Shown: positions 55,117 to 63,931 of the stretch, piece after piece
How positions within the stretch are numbered: the stretch's first letter is position 1
Layout: each line of letters opens with the position of its first letter
Assembly: GCF_011947265.1 (NCBI RefSeq)
Contig: NZ_JAATHD010000006.1
Coordinates: forward strand, 62,001 to 126,000
DNA: 64,000 nucleotides
DNA from: Paenibacillus sp. HB172176
GTDB lineage: Bacteria > Bacillota > Bacilli > Paenibacillales > Paenibacillaceae
Reading direction: 5' to 3'
The notes under the pieces: model-generated
The model's input: only the letters and a program-made list of their open reading frames with translations
What the model was told of the DNA's origin: nothing
Database searches by the model: none
Program-made: the position numbers and the translations under genes

Positions 55117-55217
55117 AGGTCTTTGCTTGAGGGCGAGTTTTTTGTTGGCCTTGACACCTTAAAATTTCAATGAAATCAAGGCCGACAAAACGTGTTTGAG
55201 CTTCCAAGCAAAGCCCT
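55117..55217 (+). repeat. Large nested stem between permease and binding-protein genes
   Basis: Outer arms: AGGTCTTTGCTTG (55117-55129) against CAAGCAAAGCCCT (55205-55217), 13 bp with one mismatch. Inner arms: TTTTGTTGGCCTTGA (55140-55154) against TCAAGGCCGACAAAA (55176-55190), 15 bp with one G-T wobble. It fills the 288-nt gap in an otherwise compact operon. No protein is encoded here. Confidence 0.75.
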
Positions 55218-55274
55218 ATCCTGGCAGTGAATGTTGCATAATGAAAATTTATTCACAATCAATAACAGTAATAG

Positions 55275-55290
55275 CAGACCATCCGGTCTG
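55275..55290 (+). repeat. Short inverted repeat before the binding-protein gene
   Basis: CAGACC-ATCC-GGTCTG, a perfect 6-bp hairpin 55 nt before the lipoprotein ATG. The matching position in the first locus also holds a short hairpin (9264-9280). Confidence 0.5.
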
Positions 55291-55345
55291 AACTATACAT
55301 GAGCATGACAATGAGCATCACACAAAAAAGGGAGGCAGTAAAGCA

Positions 55346-57079
55346 ATGAGAAGAAAAGCGCAAATCGCACTAAGCATGATGATGGTCCTAATCCTTCTTA
55401 TCATGGCTGCTTGCAGCAACAGCAATAATTCGAACAACTCGAATGACGGAGGAAATGAAGGCGGCAACAATTCGGCCAATAATACGGCATCGAATGACGG
55501 GGCCAATGACGAGGATTTGGAGCCGATTACGATTCGCCTGGTTGCCGGAGATGTTAATCCAAGCTGGGACGACAATCAAAGCGAGGTTGGTCAAGAGCTT
55601 CTGAAGAGAACCGGTGTAACGCTGAAGGAAGAATTCCCGGTAGGCGGCAATGACGCCGACATGTTCTCGTTGATGGTAGCGAGCGACGAGTATCCGGATC
55701 TTGTTATGCCGAAGGGTAACGCGGGCAAGCTGGTAGATGCCGGCGCCATGATCGATATGCGCGAGCTGATCGACAAATACGCACCCAATCTGAAGAAAAT
55801 TTACGGAGACTATTACAACCGTCTGAACTGGAGCGAGGATGATGATTCCATCTACTTCCTGCCAATCGACGGCGTAGGCCAAACGTACTTTGAAGCGGGC
55901 GGCGGCTTCCAGTTGCAGCACAAGGTGCTGGAGGCGGCAGGCTATCCGGAGATGAAAACAGTCGAAGATTATGAAGCGGCAATCAAAGCATATATCGAGA
56001 AAAACCCTACGACTGAAGACGGGCAGCCGACAATCGGCATGTCTCTGAACGGCGGCGAATGGCAAATTCTAATCTCGGTTACGAACCCGGCTTTCCTGGC
56101 AACAGGCGCTCCGGACGACGGCGAATTCTATGTCGACCAAGACACGCTCGAAGCGGTTATGCACTATCAACGTCCGGAAGAGAGAGAATACTTCCGCTGG
56201 CTGAACCACATGAACGATATCGGTCTGCTTGACAAGGAAAGCTTTGTTCAGAAATATGATCAATACAAAGCGAAGATCGCTTCCGGCCGCGTGCTCGGAC
56301 TTATCGATCAGAACTGGGATTACGGCGAAGCCGAGAACGCTCTGAAAGCGGAAGGCAAATTCGAGGACACATATGCGCGCTTCCCGATTACGCTGAACGA
56401 CAGCTTCCAGGATCATTCGTTCCAAGGCACAGGCTATCTTGCAGGCTACGGCATTGGCATCACGAAGGATGCGAAGGACCCAGTACGCGTCATCAAATAT
56501 TTGGATTATCTGGCATCAGATGAAGGCCAAGTGCTGATCAACTGGGGCATCGAAGGCGAGCATTACAATGTGGTAGACGGCAAACGCGTTATTCCTGAAG
56601 AAGTGCAGCAAGCAAAGTCTAATGACGGCAATAACTTCAAGAAAACGACAGGAATCGGAAACTACCTGATCTCCGCTCGCTACGGCGACGGTGTGAAGGA
56701 TCCGACCGGCAACTACTATACAACGACGTTCCCGGACCAGATCGTGGCAGGATACTCCGATCAAGACAAGAAAACCTTGACTGCATACGGCGCGACGACT
56801 TACAAGGATCTGTGGCCGGCAGACGACGCGTTCCCCGAGCGCAAATACGGCGCGGCTTGGACGCTTCCTTTCGAAACCGGCTCGCAGGCGAATGTTATTT
56901 TCCAGAAAACACAGGATATTATGAAGAAGCGCATTCCAGAAGCGATTCTGGCCAAACCGGAAGATTTCGACAAAGTGTATGACGCTTTCCTGAAAGACCT
57001 GGACGCTGCGGGCGTTGACAAATTGAACGCCGAGTTCTCCAAAATGGTTCAAGACCGCGTGGCGCTTTGGTCCAAATAA
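55346..57079 (+). CDS. Extracellular sugar-binding lipoprotein, LplA type
   Basis: 577 residues; GGGAGG before the ATG. Signal peptide with MAAC and lipidated Cys23, then an Asn/Ser/Gly-rich linker of about 30 residues. Mature domain: GQELLKRTGVTLKEEFPVGG, FSLMVASDEYPDLVMPKGN, and VIKYLDYLASDEGQVLINWG are typical of long CUT1 binding proteins. Delivers an oligosaccharide to the permeases upstream. Confidence 0.92.
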   Translation: MRRKAQIALSMMMVLILLIMAACSNSNNSNNSNDGGNEGGNNSANNTASNDGANDEDLEPITIRLVAGDVNPSWDDNQSEVGQELLKRTGVTLKEEFPVGGNDADMFSLMVASDEYPDLVMPKGNAGKLVDAGAMIDMRELIDKYAPNLKKIYGDYYNRLNWSEDDDSIYFLPIDGVGQTYFEAGGGFQLQHKVLEAAGYPEMKTVEDYEAAIKAYIEKNPTTEDGQPTIGMSLNGGEWQILISVTNPAFLATGAPDDGEFYVDQDTLEAVMHYQRPEEREYFRWLNHMNDIGLLDKESFVQKYDQYKAKIASGRVLGLIDQNWDYGEAENALKAEGKFEDTYARFPITLNDSFQDHSFQGTGYLAGYGIGITKDAKDPVRVIKYLDYLASDEGQVLINWGIEGEHYNVVDGKRVIPEEVQQAKSNDGNNFKKTTGIGNYLISARYGDGVKDPTGNYYTTTFPDQIVAGYSDQDKKTLTAYGATTYKDLWPADDAFPERKYGAAWTLPFETGSQANVIFQKTQDIMKKRIPEAILAKPEDFDKVYDAFLKDLDAAGVDKLNAEFSKMVQDRVALWSK

Positions 57080-57098
57080 GATAAGCAACATCAAGGAG

Positions 57099-57135
57099 CG
57101 GAGAGCCTGTTACCTAAGGGCTCTTCGTTCTGTTA
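57099..57135 (+). terminator. Weak hairpin between binding-protein and GH42 genes
   Basis: CGGAGAGCC (57099-57107) pairs with GGCTCTTCG (57119-57127) with one G-T pair, then a T-rich tail TTCTGTTAT. Partial termination, or an mRNA end that lowers GH42 expression, is possible. Confidence 0.4.
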
Positions 57136-57176
57136 TACTCATAGGGATATCGCATGAGAAGGGAGTCAATCATCAA

Positions 57177-59201
57177 ATGATTAATAACAAATTGCCGAAG
57201 ATCTGGTATGGAGGAGACTACAACCCGGAGCAGTGGGACAGCGAGATCATGAATGAGGATCTGCGCATGTTCAAGCTTGCGGGCATTGATATTGCAACGG
57301 TGAACGTGTTCTCTTGGGCGCGTATTCAGCCAAGCGAGGAGAAGTATGATTTCTCCGAGCTCGATCAAATCATGGACAAGCTGCAGAAGGACGGCATCGC
57401 GATCTGTCTGGCTACGAGCACCGGCGCGCATCCCGCCTGGATGGCGAAGCGTCATCCGGACGTGACAAGAGTCGATTACGAGGGACGCAAGCGCAAGTTC
57501 GGAGGCAGACATAATTCTTGTCCGAATAGCCCGGCCTATCGCAAATATTCAGCTTTAATAGCAGGCAAGCTTGCGGAGCGCTATCATAATGCTCCAGGAC
57601 TCGTTGTGTGGCATATCTCCAACGAATACGGCGGCTACTGCTATTGCGACAATTGCGAGCGAGAGTTTCGCGTTTGGGCGCAGAAGCGCTATGGCACGAT
57701 CGATGCGCTTAACAAGGCATGGTATACGAGCTTCTGGGGACATACTTTCTACGATTGGGACGAGATTGTCGTTCCCAATGCGCTGAGCGAGGAATGGGCC
57801 GGCAATCGCACGAACTTTCAAAGCATCTCACTCGACTATCGCAGATTTCAATCCGACAGCATGCTCGAATGCTATAAGCTCGAGCATGAGGCGATTCGGA
57901 AGCATTCAAGCGATGTTCTCATTACAACGAATTTGATGGGAACCTATCCCGAGCTGGATTATTTCAAATGGGCGAAGGAGATGGATGTTGTCTCATGGGA
58001 CAATTATCCTTCGATTGATACGCCTTTCAGCTTCACAGGCATGACGCACAGCCTGATGCGAGGCCTCAAGAGCGGCCAGCCGTTCATGCTGATGGAGCAG
58101 ACGCCGAGCCAGCAGAACTGGCAAGCCTACAACGCCTTGAAGCGTCCGGGCGTCATGCGCTTGTGGAGCTATCAGGCGATCGCGCACGGCGCGGACACGG
58201 TGATGTTCTTCCAGCTCAGAAGATCGATCGGCGCTTGCGAGAAATATCACGGCGCCGTCATCGAGCATGTCGGGCACGAGCATACGCGGGTATTTCGTGA
58301 ATGCGCCGAGCTTGGCTCCGAGCTTCAGAAGCTTGGCGGTCAATTGCTGGATTCGCGCACGGAGGCGAAGGTCGGCATCGTCTATGATTGGGAAAATCGC
58401 TGGGCGGTTGAGCTCTCGAGCGGACCGAGCGTGGCGCTGAAATATGTGGACGAGGTGCATCGCTATTATGAAGCGCTGTCCGAGCTCAATGTCGCTACGG
58501 ATATGATCAGCGTGGAAGAGAGTCTCGACAAGTACCAGGTGGTTATCGCTCCCGTCATGTATATGGTGAAGGAAGGCTTCGCGGAGAAAGTGGAAGCCTT
58601 CGTCGCGCGCGGCGGAACCTTCATCACGACATTCTTCAGCGGCATCGTGAACGAGAACGATATTGTCACGACCGGCGGATATCCCGGCAAGCTCCGCAAG
58701 GTGCTTGGCATCTGGGCGGAGGAGATCGACGCGTTAATGCCCGGGAAGACGAACGAAATGGTCGTTCGAGCGCAGCGCGGCGAGCTGTCGGGCTCCTATT
58801 CCTGCGGCATTCTATGCGATCTGATTCATACCGAGGGCGCGGAGACGATCGCCGAATACGGCAGCGATTTCTATCAGGGCATGCCGGTTCTGACCGTGAA
58901 CGGTTTCGGCGCGGGCAAAGCTTGGTATGTAGCCAGCTCGCCGGATGGCGCGTTCATGAAGAGCTTCATGGCGACGGTATGCGAGGAGAACGGCATCGCC
59001 TCGCTCCTTCCTCCTGTCCCGGGCGTAGAAGTAACGGAGAGAAGCAAGGATGGCGTCAGCTTCCTGTTCGTGATGAATCATAATGATGCGGCTGCGAAGG
59101 TTGAGCTTGGCGAAACGGCGCGGCAAGAGCTGCTCAGCGGGGAAAGTTTGTCCGGCAGCTTCGACCTTCCGGCGAAGGGCGTCCTGATTCTAAAGGGCTA
59201 A
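57177..59201 (+). CDS. GH42 beta-galactosidase
   Basis: 674 residues, the usual length; GAAGGGAG before the ATG. KIWYGGDYNPEQWD is the GH42 opening. Acid/base Glu150 in HISNEYGGYC and nucleophile Glu307 in FMLMEQTPSQQNW. The zinc-site cysteines are present (CYCDNC after the acid/base Glu, plus NSCPNS). Trimerisation domain (VGIVYDWENRWAVE) and C-terminal beta domain follow. No signal peptide: cleaves beta-galactosides, or alpha-L-arabinopyranosides in some members, after import. Confidence 0.94.
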   Translation: MINNKLPKIWYGGDYNPEQWDSEIMNEDLRMFKLAGIDIATVNVFSWARIQPSEEKYDFSELDQIMDKLQKDGIAICLATSTGAHPAWMAKRHPDVTRVDYEGRKRKFGGRHNSCPNSPAYRKYSALIAGKLAERYHNAPGLVVWHISNEYGGYCYCDNCEREFRVWAQKRYGTIDALNKAWYTSFWGHTFYDWDEIVVPNALSEEWAGNRTNFQSISLDYRRFQSDSMLECYKLEHEAIRKHSSDVLITTNLMGTYPELDYFKWAKEMDVVSWDNYPSIDTPFSFTGMTHSLMRGLKSGQPFMLMEQTPSQQNWQAYNALKRPGVMRLWSYQAIAHGADTVMFFQLRRSIGACEKYHGAVIEHVGHEHTRVFRECAELGSELQKLGGQLLDSRTEAKVGIVYDWENRWAVELSSGPSVALKYVDEVHRYYEALSELNVATDMISVEESLDKYQVVIAPVMYMVKEGFAEKVEAFVARGGTFITTFFSGIVNENDIVTTGGYPGKLRKVLGIWAEEIDALMPGKTNEMVVRAQRGELSGSYSCGILCDLIHTEGAETIAEYGSDFYQGMPVLTVNGFGAGKAWYVASSPDGAFMKSFMATVCEENGIASLLPPVPGVEVTERSKDGVSFLFVMNHNDAAAKVELGETARQELLSGESLSGSFDLPAKGVLILKG

Positions 59202-59330
59202 GCTTGTAAATGCTTAAGTGCGTAAAAGTGTGTTAGTGCGCAAGTGTGAAGTTTGTAAGTGCGTTAGTACGTTATTCTAGCTTACGGATGCAGCGCTGAT
59301 GCTGTCTCAAAAGTCGTTTTGTTCATATGA
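59202..59330. other. Non-coding stretch with short degenerate repeats
   Basis: Between GH42 and spoVAC there are 458 bases without a credible gene. This first part contains repeated runs of the GTAAGTGCGTTAGT kind (near 59214-59275). The rest is covered by the hairpin elements listed next and the possible spoVA promoter. Confidence 0.5.
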
Positions 59331-59460
59331 ACTGGATTTTCTCCAGTATTAATGAAATGAAATTCAGGAATAAATCGGATAAGCTGGAATTTCTCCAGCT
59401 TATTTTGGTTGTTTTACTTAAACGGGTTCATTTTCATTGTTTATACTGGAGTTTTTCCTG
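59331..59460. repeat. Three related CTGGA..TCCAG hairpin elements
   Basis: ACTGGATTTTCTCCAGT (59331-59347); ATAAGCTGGA-ATTTC-TCCAGCTTAT (59379-59403, perfect 10-bp stem then TTT); and a decayed copy ACTGGAGTTTTTCCTG (59445-59460). The middle one can act as a terminator. They look like a dispersed intergenic repeat family. Confidence 0.6.
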
Positions 59461-59568
59461 CTTAACTATTCCTTCATATGCGTCTCCCTGTCTGATCCAC
59501 CTCCCAATCCACTCCACTTTCTAATCATCCAGCCCTCCAATCTGTTCAACCATCCAATTTCTTCCACA

Positions 59569-59596
59569 GCATAACCGAATAGCAAATAACAAATAA
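59569..59596 (+). promoter_or_regulatory. Tentative forespore (sigma-G type) promoter for spoVA
   Basis: GCATA (59569-59573), 16-nt spacer, CAAATAA (59590-59596). It loosely fits the sigma-G pattern (GHATR / CATNNTA). The call rests mostly on the downstream genes, which are forespore-expressed in Bacillus. Confidence 0.3.
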
Positions 59597-59659
59597 TGAA
59601 CGGGAAGGAAGTTATTCGGTGCGGCAGAGATCGGCGGTCGCGTGAAGGAGGAAATAACG

Positions 59660-60151
59660 ATGGCAATTAAAGTTGGGGGCGGCAACAGGTTCAAGAAGAT
59701 GACCATGTCACCGAAGGAATATCAGGCATTCGCCAAGGTGAAGGAGCCGCCCCGTTCCATTCTCGGCAATTGTTTGAAGGCTTTTCTGATTGGCGGCTCA
59801 ATATGCATTGTCGGACAAGCGATTTCCGAGCTGTTCGTGCATCTCATGAATATGACTCCGGAGGAGGCGAGCAATCCGACCGTTGCCGTGCTCATTTTCA
59901 TATCGGTCGTTCTGACGAGTCTCGGGGTCTACGACAAGCTTGCCCAATTCGCAGGCGCGGGATCGGCGGTTCCGGTAACGGGTTTCGCCAATTCAATGTG
60001 CTCGGCGGCGCTGGAGCATCGCAGCGAAGGCCTGGTGCTTGGCGTGGGGGGCAATATGTTCAAGCTGGCTGGCGCCGTCATCGTGTACGGCACCGTAGCG
60101 GCGTTCTTCGTCGGAATCGCGCATCTCATTCTGGGCACCGGAGGTCAATGA
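59660..60151 (+). CDS. spoVAC: Stage V sporulation protein AC
   Basis: 163 residues; ATG at 59660 is 8 nt after AAGGAGG, better than the in-frame GTG at 59642. Several hydrophobic segments, with CLKAFLIGGSICIVGQAI, DKLAQFAGAGSAVPVTGFANSM and GVGGNMFKLAGAVIVYG, all SpoVAC hallmarks. Inner-membrane channel component for calcium-dipicolinate uptake into the forespore and release on germination. Confidence 0.96.
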   Translation: MAIKVGGGNRFKKMTMSPKEYQAFAKVKEPPRSILGNCLKAFLIGGSICIVGQAISELFVHLMNMTPEEASNPTVAVLIFISVVLTSLGVYDKLAQFAGAGSAVPVTGFANSMCSAALEHRSEGLVLGVGGNMFKLAGAVIVYGTVAAFFVGIAHLILGTGGQ

Positions 60152-60152
60152 T

Positions 60153-61175
60153 ATGCTTCAAGGCAAACAATCCTGGTGGTTCGAGAGCAAGCCGGTTATA
60201 GCAGGGGCTGCTACGGTTGTCGGACCGGATGAAGGAGAAGGACCGCTTGCTGCCGACTTTGATTTCGTGCATCCCGAGCTTGATATGCAGCAGAAGAGCT
60301 GGGAGAAGGCGGAGCGGCTGCTGCTGGAGCAGGCATCCGAATTCGCAATTCAGAACGCCAAGCTGCAGAAAGAGGATATACAATTTTATGTCGGCGGCGA
60401 TCTCATGAACCAAATCATAAGCAACAGCTTCGCGGCGAGAAAGCTTGGCTTGCCGTATCTGGGCGTGTTCGGCGCCTGCTCCACCTCGATGGAGACACTG
60501 GCGCTCGCCGCCCAGCTCGTTGACAGCGGGGCGGCCCAGAAGGCGCTTGCCGGAACCTGCAGCCACAATTGCACCGCGGAGAAGCAATTCCGCTATCCGA
60601 CCGAATACGGCTCGCAGAAGCCGCCGACGGCCCAGTATACGGTAACGGGCGCCGGGGCCGCGGTCGTCTCTTCAGCCGGAGAAGGTCCGATCGTCGAATG
60701 CGCGACCATCGGCAAGGTCGTCGATCTGGGCATCAAGGATCCGTTCAACATGGGTGCGGCTATGGCCCCCGCCGCAGTCGATACGATTCAAGCGCATTTC
60801 AACGATACAGGAAGATCTCCCGGCGACTATGATCTGATCGTAACGGGAGATCTTGCGGGCGTTGGTCATCCGATTGCGAATGATTTGCTGCTGCAGGACG
60901 GCGTGCCGATGAACCATACGGTGTTTAATGATTGCGGCCTGATGGTCTACGATGTGAAGAAGCAGAAGGTGCAGGCGGGGGGAAGCGGCTGCGGCTGCTC
61001 GGCGGTCGTGACCTACGGCCATCTGCTCAAACGGATCAACAAAGGAGAACTAAAGCGCATTTTGGTCGTAGCGACAGGAGCGCTGCTCTCGCCGCTATCC
61101 TTCCAGCAAGGCGAGAGCATTCCATGTATTGCTCATGCGGTCGCCATCGCTGCGGGAAAGGAGCATGGAGCATGA
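60153..61175 (+). CDS. spoVAD: Stage V sporulation protein AD
   Basis: 340 residues; GGAGG at the end of spoVAC supplies the ribosome site. Thiolase-like fold: [40 protein letters not shown] and [19 protein letters not shown]. Soluble dipicolinate-binding component that docks on the SpoVAC/SpoVAE membrane proteins. Overlaps spoVAE by ATGA. Confidence 0.96.
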   Translation: MLQGKQSWWFESKPVIAGAATVVGPDEGEGPLAADFDFVHPELDMQQKSWEKAERLLLEQASEFAIQNAKLQKEDIQFYVGGDLMNQIISNSFAARKLGLPYLGVFGACSTSMETLALAAQLVDSGAAQKALAGTCSHNCTAEKQFRYPTEYGSQKPPTAQYTVTGAGAAVVSSAGEGPIVECATIGKVVDLGIKDPFNMGAAMAPAAVDTIQAHFNDTGRSPGDYDLIVTGDLAGVGHPIANDLLLQDGVPMNHTVFNDCGLMVYDVKKQKVQAGGSGCGCSAVVTYGHLLKRINKGELKRILVVATGALLSPLSFQQGESIPCIAHAVAIAAGKEHGA

Positions 61176-61522
61176 TTTTTCTCTGGGCGTTTGTTATCGG
61201 CGGAGCCATCTGCGTGCTCGGTCAGATTATGTTCGACGTATTCAAGCTGACGCCGGCCCACACGATGGCGACTCTGGTCGTGATTGGCGCGATCGTAGAC
61301 GGTTTCGATTTGTACGAGCCGCTGATCAAATTCGCCGGCGCCGGCGCTACCGTCCCGATTACCAGCTTCGGCAACGCGCTCGTTCACGGGGCGCTCACCG
61401 AGCTTCATGATCAAGGCTGGATCGGCGTTATATCCGGCATTTTCAAGGTCACGAGCGCGGGCATTTCCGCGGCGATTATTTTCTCATTCCTGGCGGCTCT
61501 CGTTGTCAGGCCGAAGGGGTGA
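61172..61522 (+). CDS. spoVAE: Stage V sporulation protein AE (SpoVAEb)
   Basis: 116 residues, starting at the ATG inside ATGA with the spoVAD stop; GGAAAGGAG lies upstream. Four hydrophobic segments and [20 protein letters not shown] start, [25 protein letters not shown] in the middle, as in SpoVAEb and related to SpoVAC. Upstream spoVAA/AB and downstream spoVAF are absent, the reduced gene set common in Paenibacillaceae. Confidence 0.95.
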   Translation: MIFLWAFVIGGAICVLGQIMFDVFKLTPAHTMATLVVIGAIVDGFDLYEPLIKFAGAGATVPITSFGNALVHGALTELHDQGWIGVISGIFKVTSAGISAAIIFSFLAALVVRPKG

Positions 61523-61584
61523 AGCGGTGAAGACGATAAAATCGGTTTTTGAATAGGTGGCGGAGACAGCCGTCAAAAAAAGGT

Positions 61585-61618
61585 TTGGAGAATCCTGTGG
61601 GATTCTCCAATTTTTTTT
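61585..61618 (+). terminator. Intrinsic terminator of the spoVA operon
   Basis: TTGGAGAATCC (61585-61595) pairs perfectly with GGATTCTCCAA (61600-61610) around TGTG, followed by eight T. Confidence 0.93.
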
Positions 61619-61722
61619 GTAGGGCGATTGTGTGTCCAGTTCGAACGTCATACGGTAGAATAAGACTATTACCGAATTTCTTCATTCTTTTCTACTATTC
61701 TTCGTTTCCAGGAGGTACTGGT

Positions 61723-62679
61723 ATGGATATTCAAATGGCTGATATGCAATTATGCTCCTCGATTTTAAGTAATTTAGATGGCTGTATCCTGGGCAAACAC
61801 GAAGAAATTGAACGTTTGTTGATTGCAGTAATCGCGGGAGGTCATGTCTTGCTTGAAGATGTTCCCGGAACCGGCAAGACGCAGCTCGTGAAAGCGCTAG
61901 CGAAATCTATCGGCGGCCAGTTCAGGCGCATTCAATGCAATCCGGACCTGCTTCCGACCGATATTACCGGTGTTTCCATTTACCACCCGAAGCAGGAGAG
62001 ATTTATATTCCGACCAGGTCCGATCATGGCGAATATTTTGCTTGCGGACGAGATTAATAGAGCTACGACAAAAACGCAATCGGCGCTGCTGGAGGCGATG
62101 GAGGAAGGGCATGTGACGGTCGATGGAGACAGCTTCGAGCTGCCGCAGCCGTTTATCCTGCTTGCCACGCAGAATCCAATTGAATTCGAAGGCACCTATA
62201 CGCTGCCCGAAGCGCAGCTGGACCGCTTCATGATGAAGCTTTCGCTTGGTTATCCGAGCGAGGAGGATGAGCATCGCATGGTGACGGGCAATGACGGCAA
62301 CCATCCTTCCGAGCGCATTCAGCGCGTCATGGAAATCGGCGACATTACGTTGATTCAACAACAGGCGCTTGCGGTGCATATGGATGATGCGGTTGGCAAA
62401 TATTTGGTCAGCCTGGTCCGTGGAACCAGAGAGCATAATCAAGTAAGGCTCGGGGCAAGTCCCCGTGCGGCCATCGCATTGTCCCGCGCGTCCAAAGCGC
62501 GCGCGTTTCTCAATCAACGAAGATATGTTACGCCCGACGATGTTAAGGCGCTCGCTCCATACGTGCTGTCGCATAGGCTGCTCCTCAGAACGGAAGCGAG
62601 GATGAACGGACTCTCCTCGGAGGAAGTCGTGGAGCAGGTGCTGCAATCGACGAAAGTGCCGATCCGGCTGGAGCGATAA
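61723..62679 (+). CDS. MoxR-type AAA ATPase
   Basis: 318 residues; ATG at 61723 is 7 nt after GGAGG. A longer in-frame reading begins before the spoVA terminator and is unlikely. Walker A in EDVPGTGKTQL, Walker B in LLADEINRA, sensor 1 in LLATQNPIEFEGTY, and arginine-finger region DRFMMKLSLGYPSEEDE. MoxR ATPases act as chaperones with DUF58/VWA partners; the next two genes complete the usual trio. Confidence 0.93.
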   Translation: MDIQMADMQLCSSILSNLDGCILGKHEEIERLLIAVIAGGHVLLEDVPGTGKTQLVKALAKSIGGQFRRIQCNPDLLPTDITGVSIYHPKQERFIFRPGPIMANILLADEINRATTKTQSALLEAMEEGHVTVDGDSFELPQPFILLATQNPIEFEGTYTLPEAQLDRFMMKLSLGYPSEEDEHRMVTGNDGNHPSERIQRVMEIGDITLIQQQALAVHMDDAVGKYLVSLVRGTREHNQVRLGASPRAAIALSRASKARAFLNQRRYVTPDDVKALAPYVLSHRLLLRTEARMNGLSSEEVVEQVLQSTKVPIRLER

Positions 62680-62683
62680 GCTC

Positions 62684-63931
62684 ATGCAACCGGCGAATGC
62701 AAGTCGAGTCCGCTGGCCGATTATCGCTGCCGTATATGTTTGCAGCGCGTTTTATTTTTTGTTTCAGGGCGGCAAGACCGCTTTGATGCTTTTCGTCATA
62801 TTGAATTTGCTGCTGGTGTACCTGTTGCTTGGAAGATGGAGCGGAATTAACCGGGTAAACGGTACGCGCGCATTCACGAGCCAGGGCTCCTCGGCGCATA
62901 ACAAGACCATTTCGGCGGGAAGTCCGCTGGAGGTTAATCTTCAGGTCAAGGTCCCGGGCTATTATCCCGTCCCTTACGTCATTATCAGAGACGTGCTGCG
63001 CCGTCATAACGGACAGCTTCTGCAATTTGAAGCCTCGTTCATTCCCAATTGGAAGAGAGCCGGAAGCGTAACGTATCATACGCCGGCGCTTCAAAGGGGA
63101 GAATATCGATTCGCGAACGCGGAATGCGTCACTTGGGATGTCTTCGGACTGTTCGAGCATACGGGGAGCTTTCCTGCGGAAGCGGTATTCAGCGTTCTGC
63201 CCCAGACGGTTGCCATCAGGCAGTGGAGCGGATTCCAGCGCGGCGTTCGCGGTCCTTACTCGCATGCCGCCGCTTCGAGATCTGCGAAAGAAACGACGCA
63301 ATTGAACGGCGTTCGTGAATATTTGTACGGCGACCGGCTGTCCCGAATTCATTGGAATGCGACAGCCAAGACGGGAGAATGGAAATCCAAAGCGTTCGAG
63401 AGGGAGTCGTTGCCGAGAACCCTGCTCATTCTGGATCGGCATTTGCCTGCTTATGAGGGCTCATTGCTGGAACGCTTCGAGCTCGCGGTCTCCGTTACGG
63501 CTTCGTTCATGGAGCATGGGCTCAAGGACGACACGGCGATGGGATTATTGTCAATAGGGGAGAGCATGACCTATCTTCCCGCCAAATCGGGCATCGAGCA
63601 ACGAAGCTTGGCGATGAAGCATCTGACCTTCGTCGATGCGGATGCTCCGCGTTCCATCTATTTGTCTCTGCAAATGGCGAATTCGGTGATCGAACCGGGA
63701 AGCTTTGCCTTGCTGATTACCGGCGAGACGGGAAGCAGCATGCTGAGGAGCATGGAGTTTCTCTCCCGCAAAGGCCTCACGCCTTGTCTCATTCATGTAG
63801 GCTCACGTGGGACAAGGCATGACGAGGGAGCAGGGTGGCAGAAATTGATTCGCGACAAAGGGTGGCATGCCTTCGAAATCAATCAGCTGCAAGAGCTTCC
63901 ATCGATTTTGGAAGGGAGCGGTATTGCATGA
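62684..63931 (+). CDS. DUF58 domain protein, membrane-anchored
   Basis: 415 residues, 4 nt after the ATPase gene. Two N-terminal membrane helices (IIAAVYVCSAFYFLF and ALMLFVILNLLLVYLLLG). DUF58 core: REYLYGDRLSRIHWNATAKTGEWKSKAFERE (about 208-238), then a VWA-like LLILDRHLPAYEG. Partner of the MoxR ATPase; the cellular process is not known. The stop overlaps the next gene as ATGA. Confidence 0.92.
   Translation: MQPANASRVRWPIIAAVYVCSAFYFLFQGGKTALMLFVILNLLLVYLLLGRWSGINRVNGTRAFTSQGSSAHNKTISAGSPLEVNLQVKVPGYYPVPYVIIRDVLRRHNGQLLQFEASFIPNWKRAGSVTYHTPALQRGEYRFANAECVTWDVFGLFEHTGSFPAEAVFSVLPQTVAIRQWSGFQRGVRGPYSHAAASRSAKETTQLNGVREYLYGDRLSRIHWNATAKTGEWKSKAFERESLPRTLLILDRHLPAYEGSLLERFELAVSVTASFMEHGLKDDTAMGLLSIGESMTYLPAKSGIEQRSLAMKHLTFVDADAPRSIYLSLQMANSVIEPGSFALLITGETGSSMLRSMEFLSRKGLTPCLIHVGSRGTRHDEGAGWQKLIRDKGWHAFEINQLQELPSILEGSGIA

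Noticed and set aside
59327..59524. 65-codon plus-strand open frame in the GH42-spoVAC gap
   Set aside because: It runs through the hairpin repeat elements and has no ribosome site.
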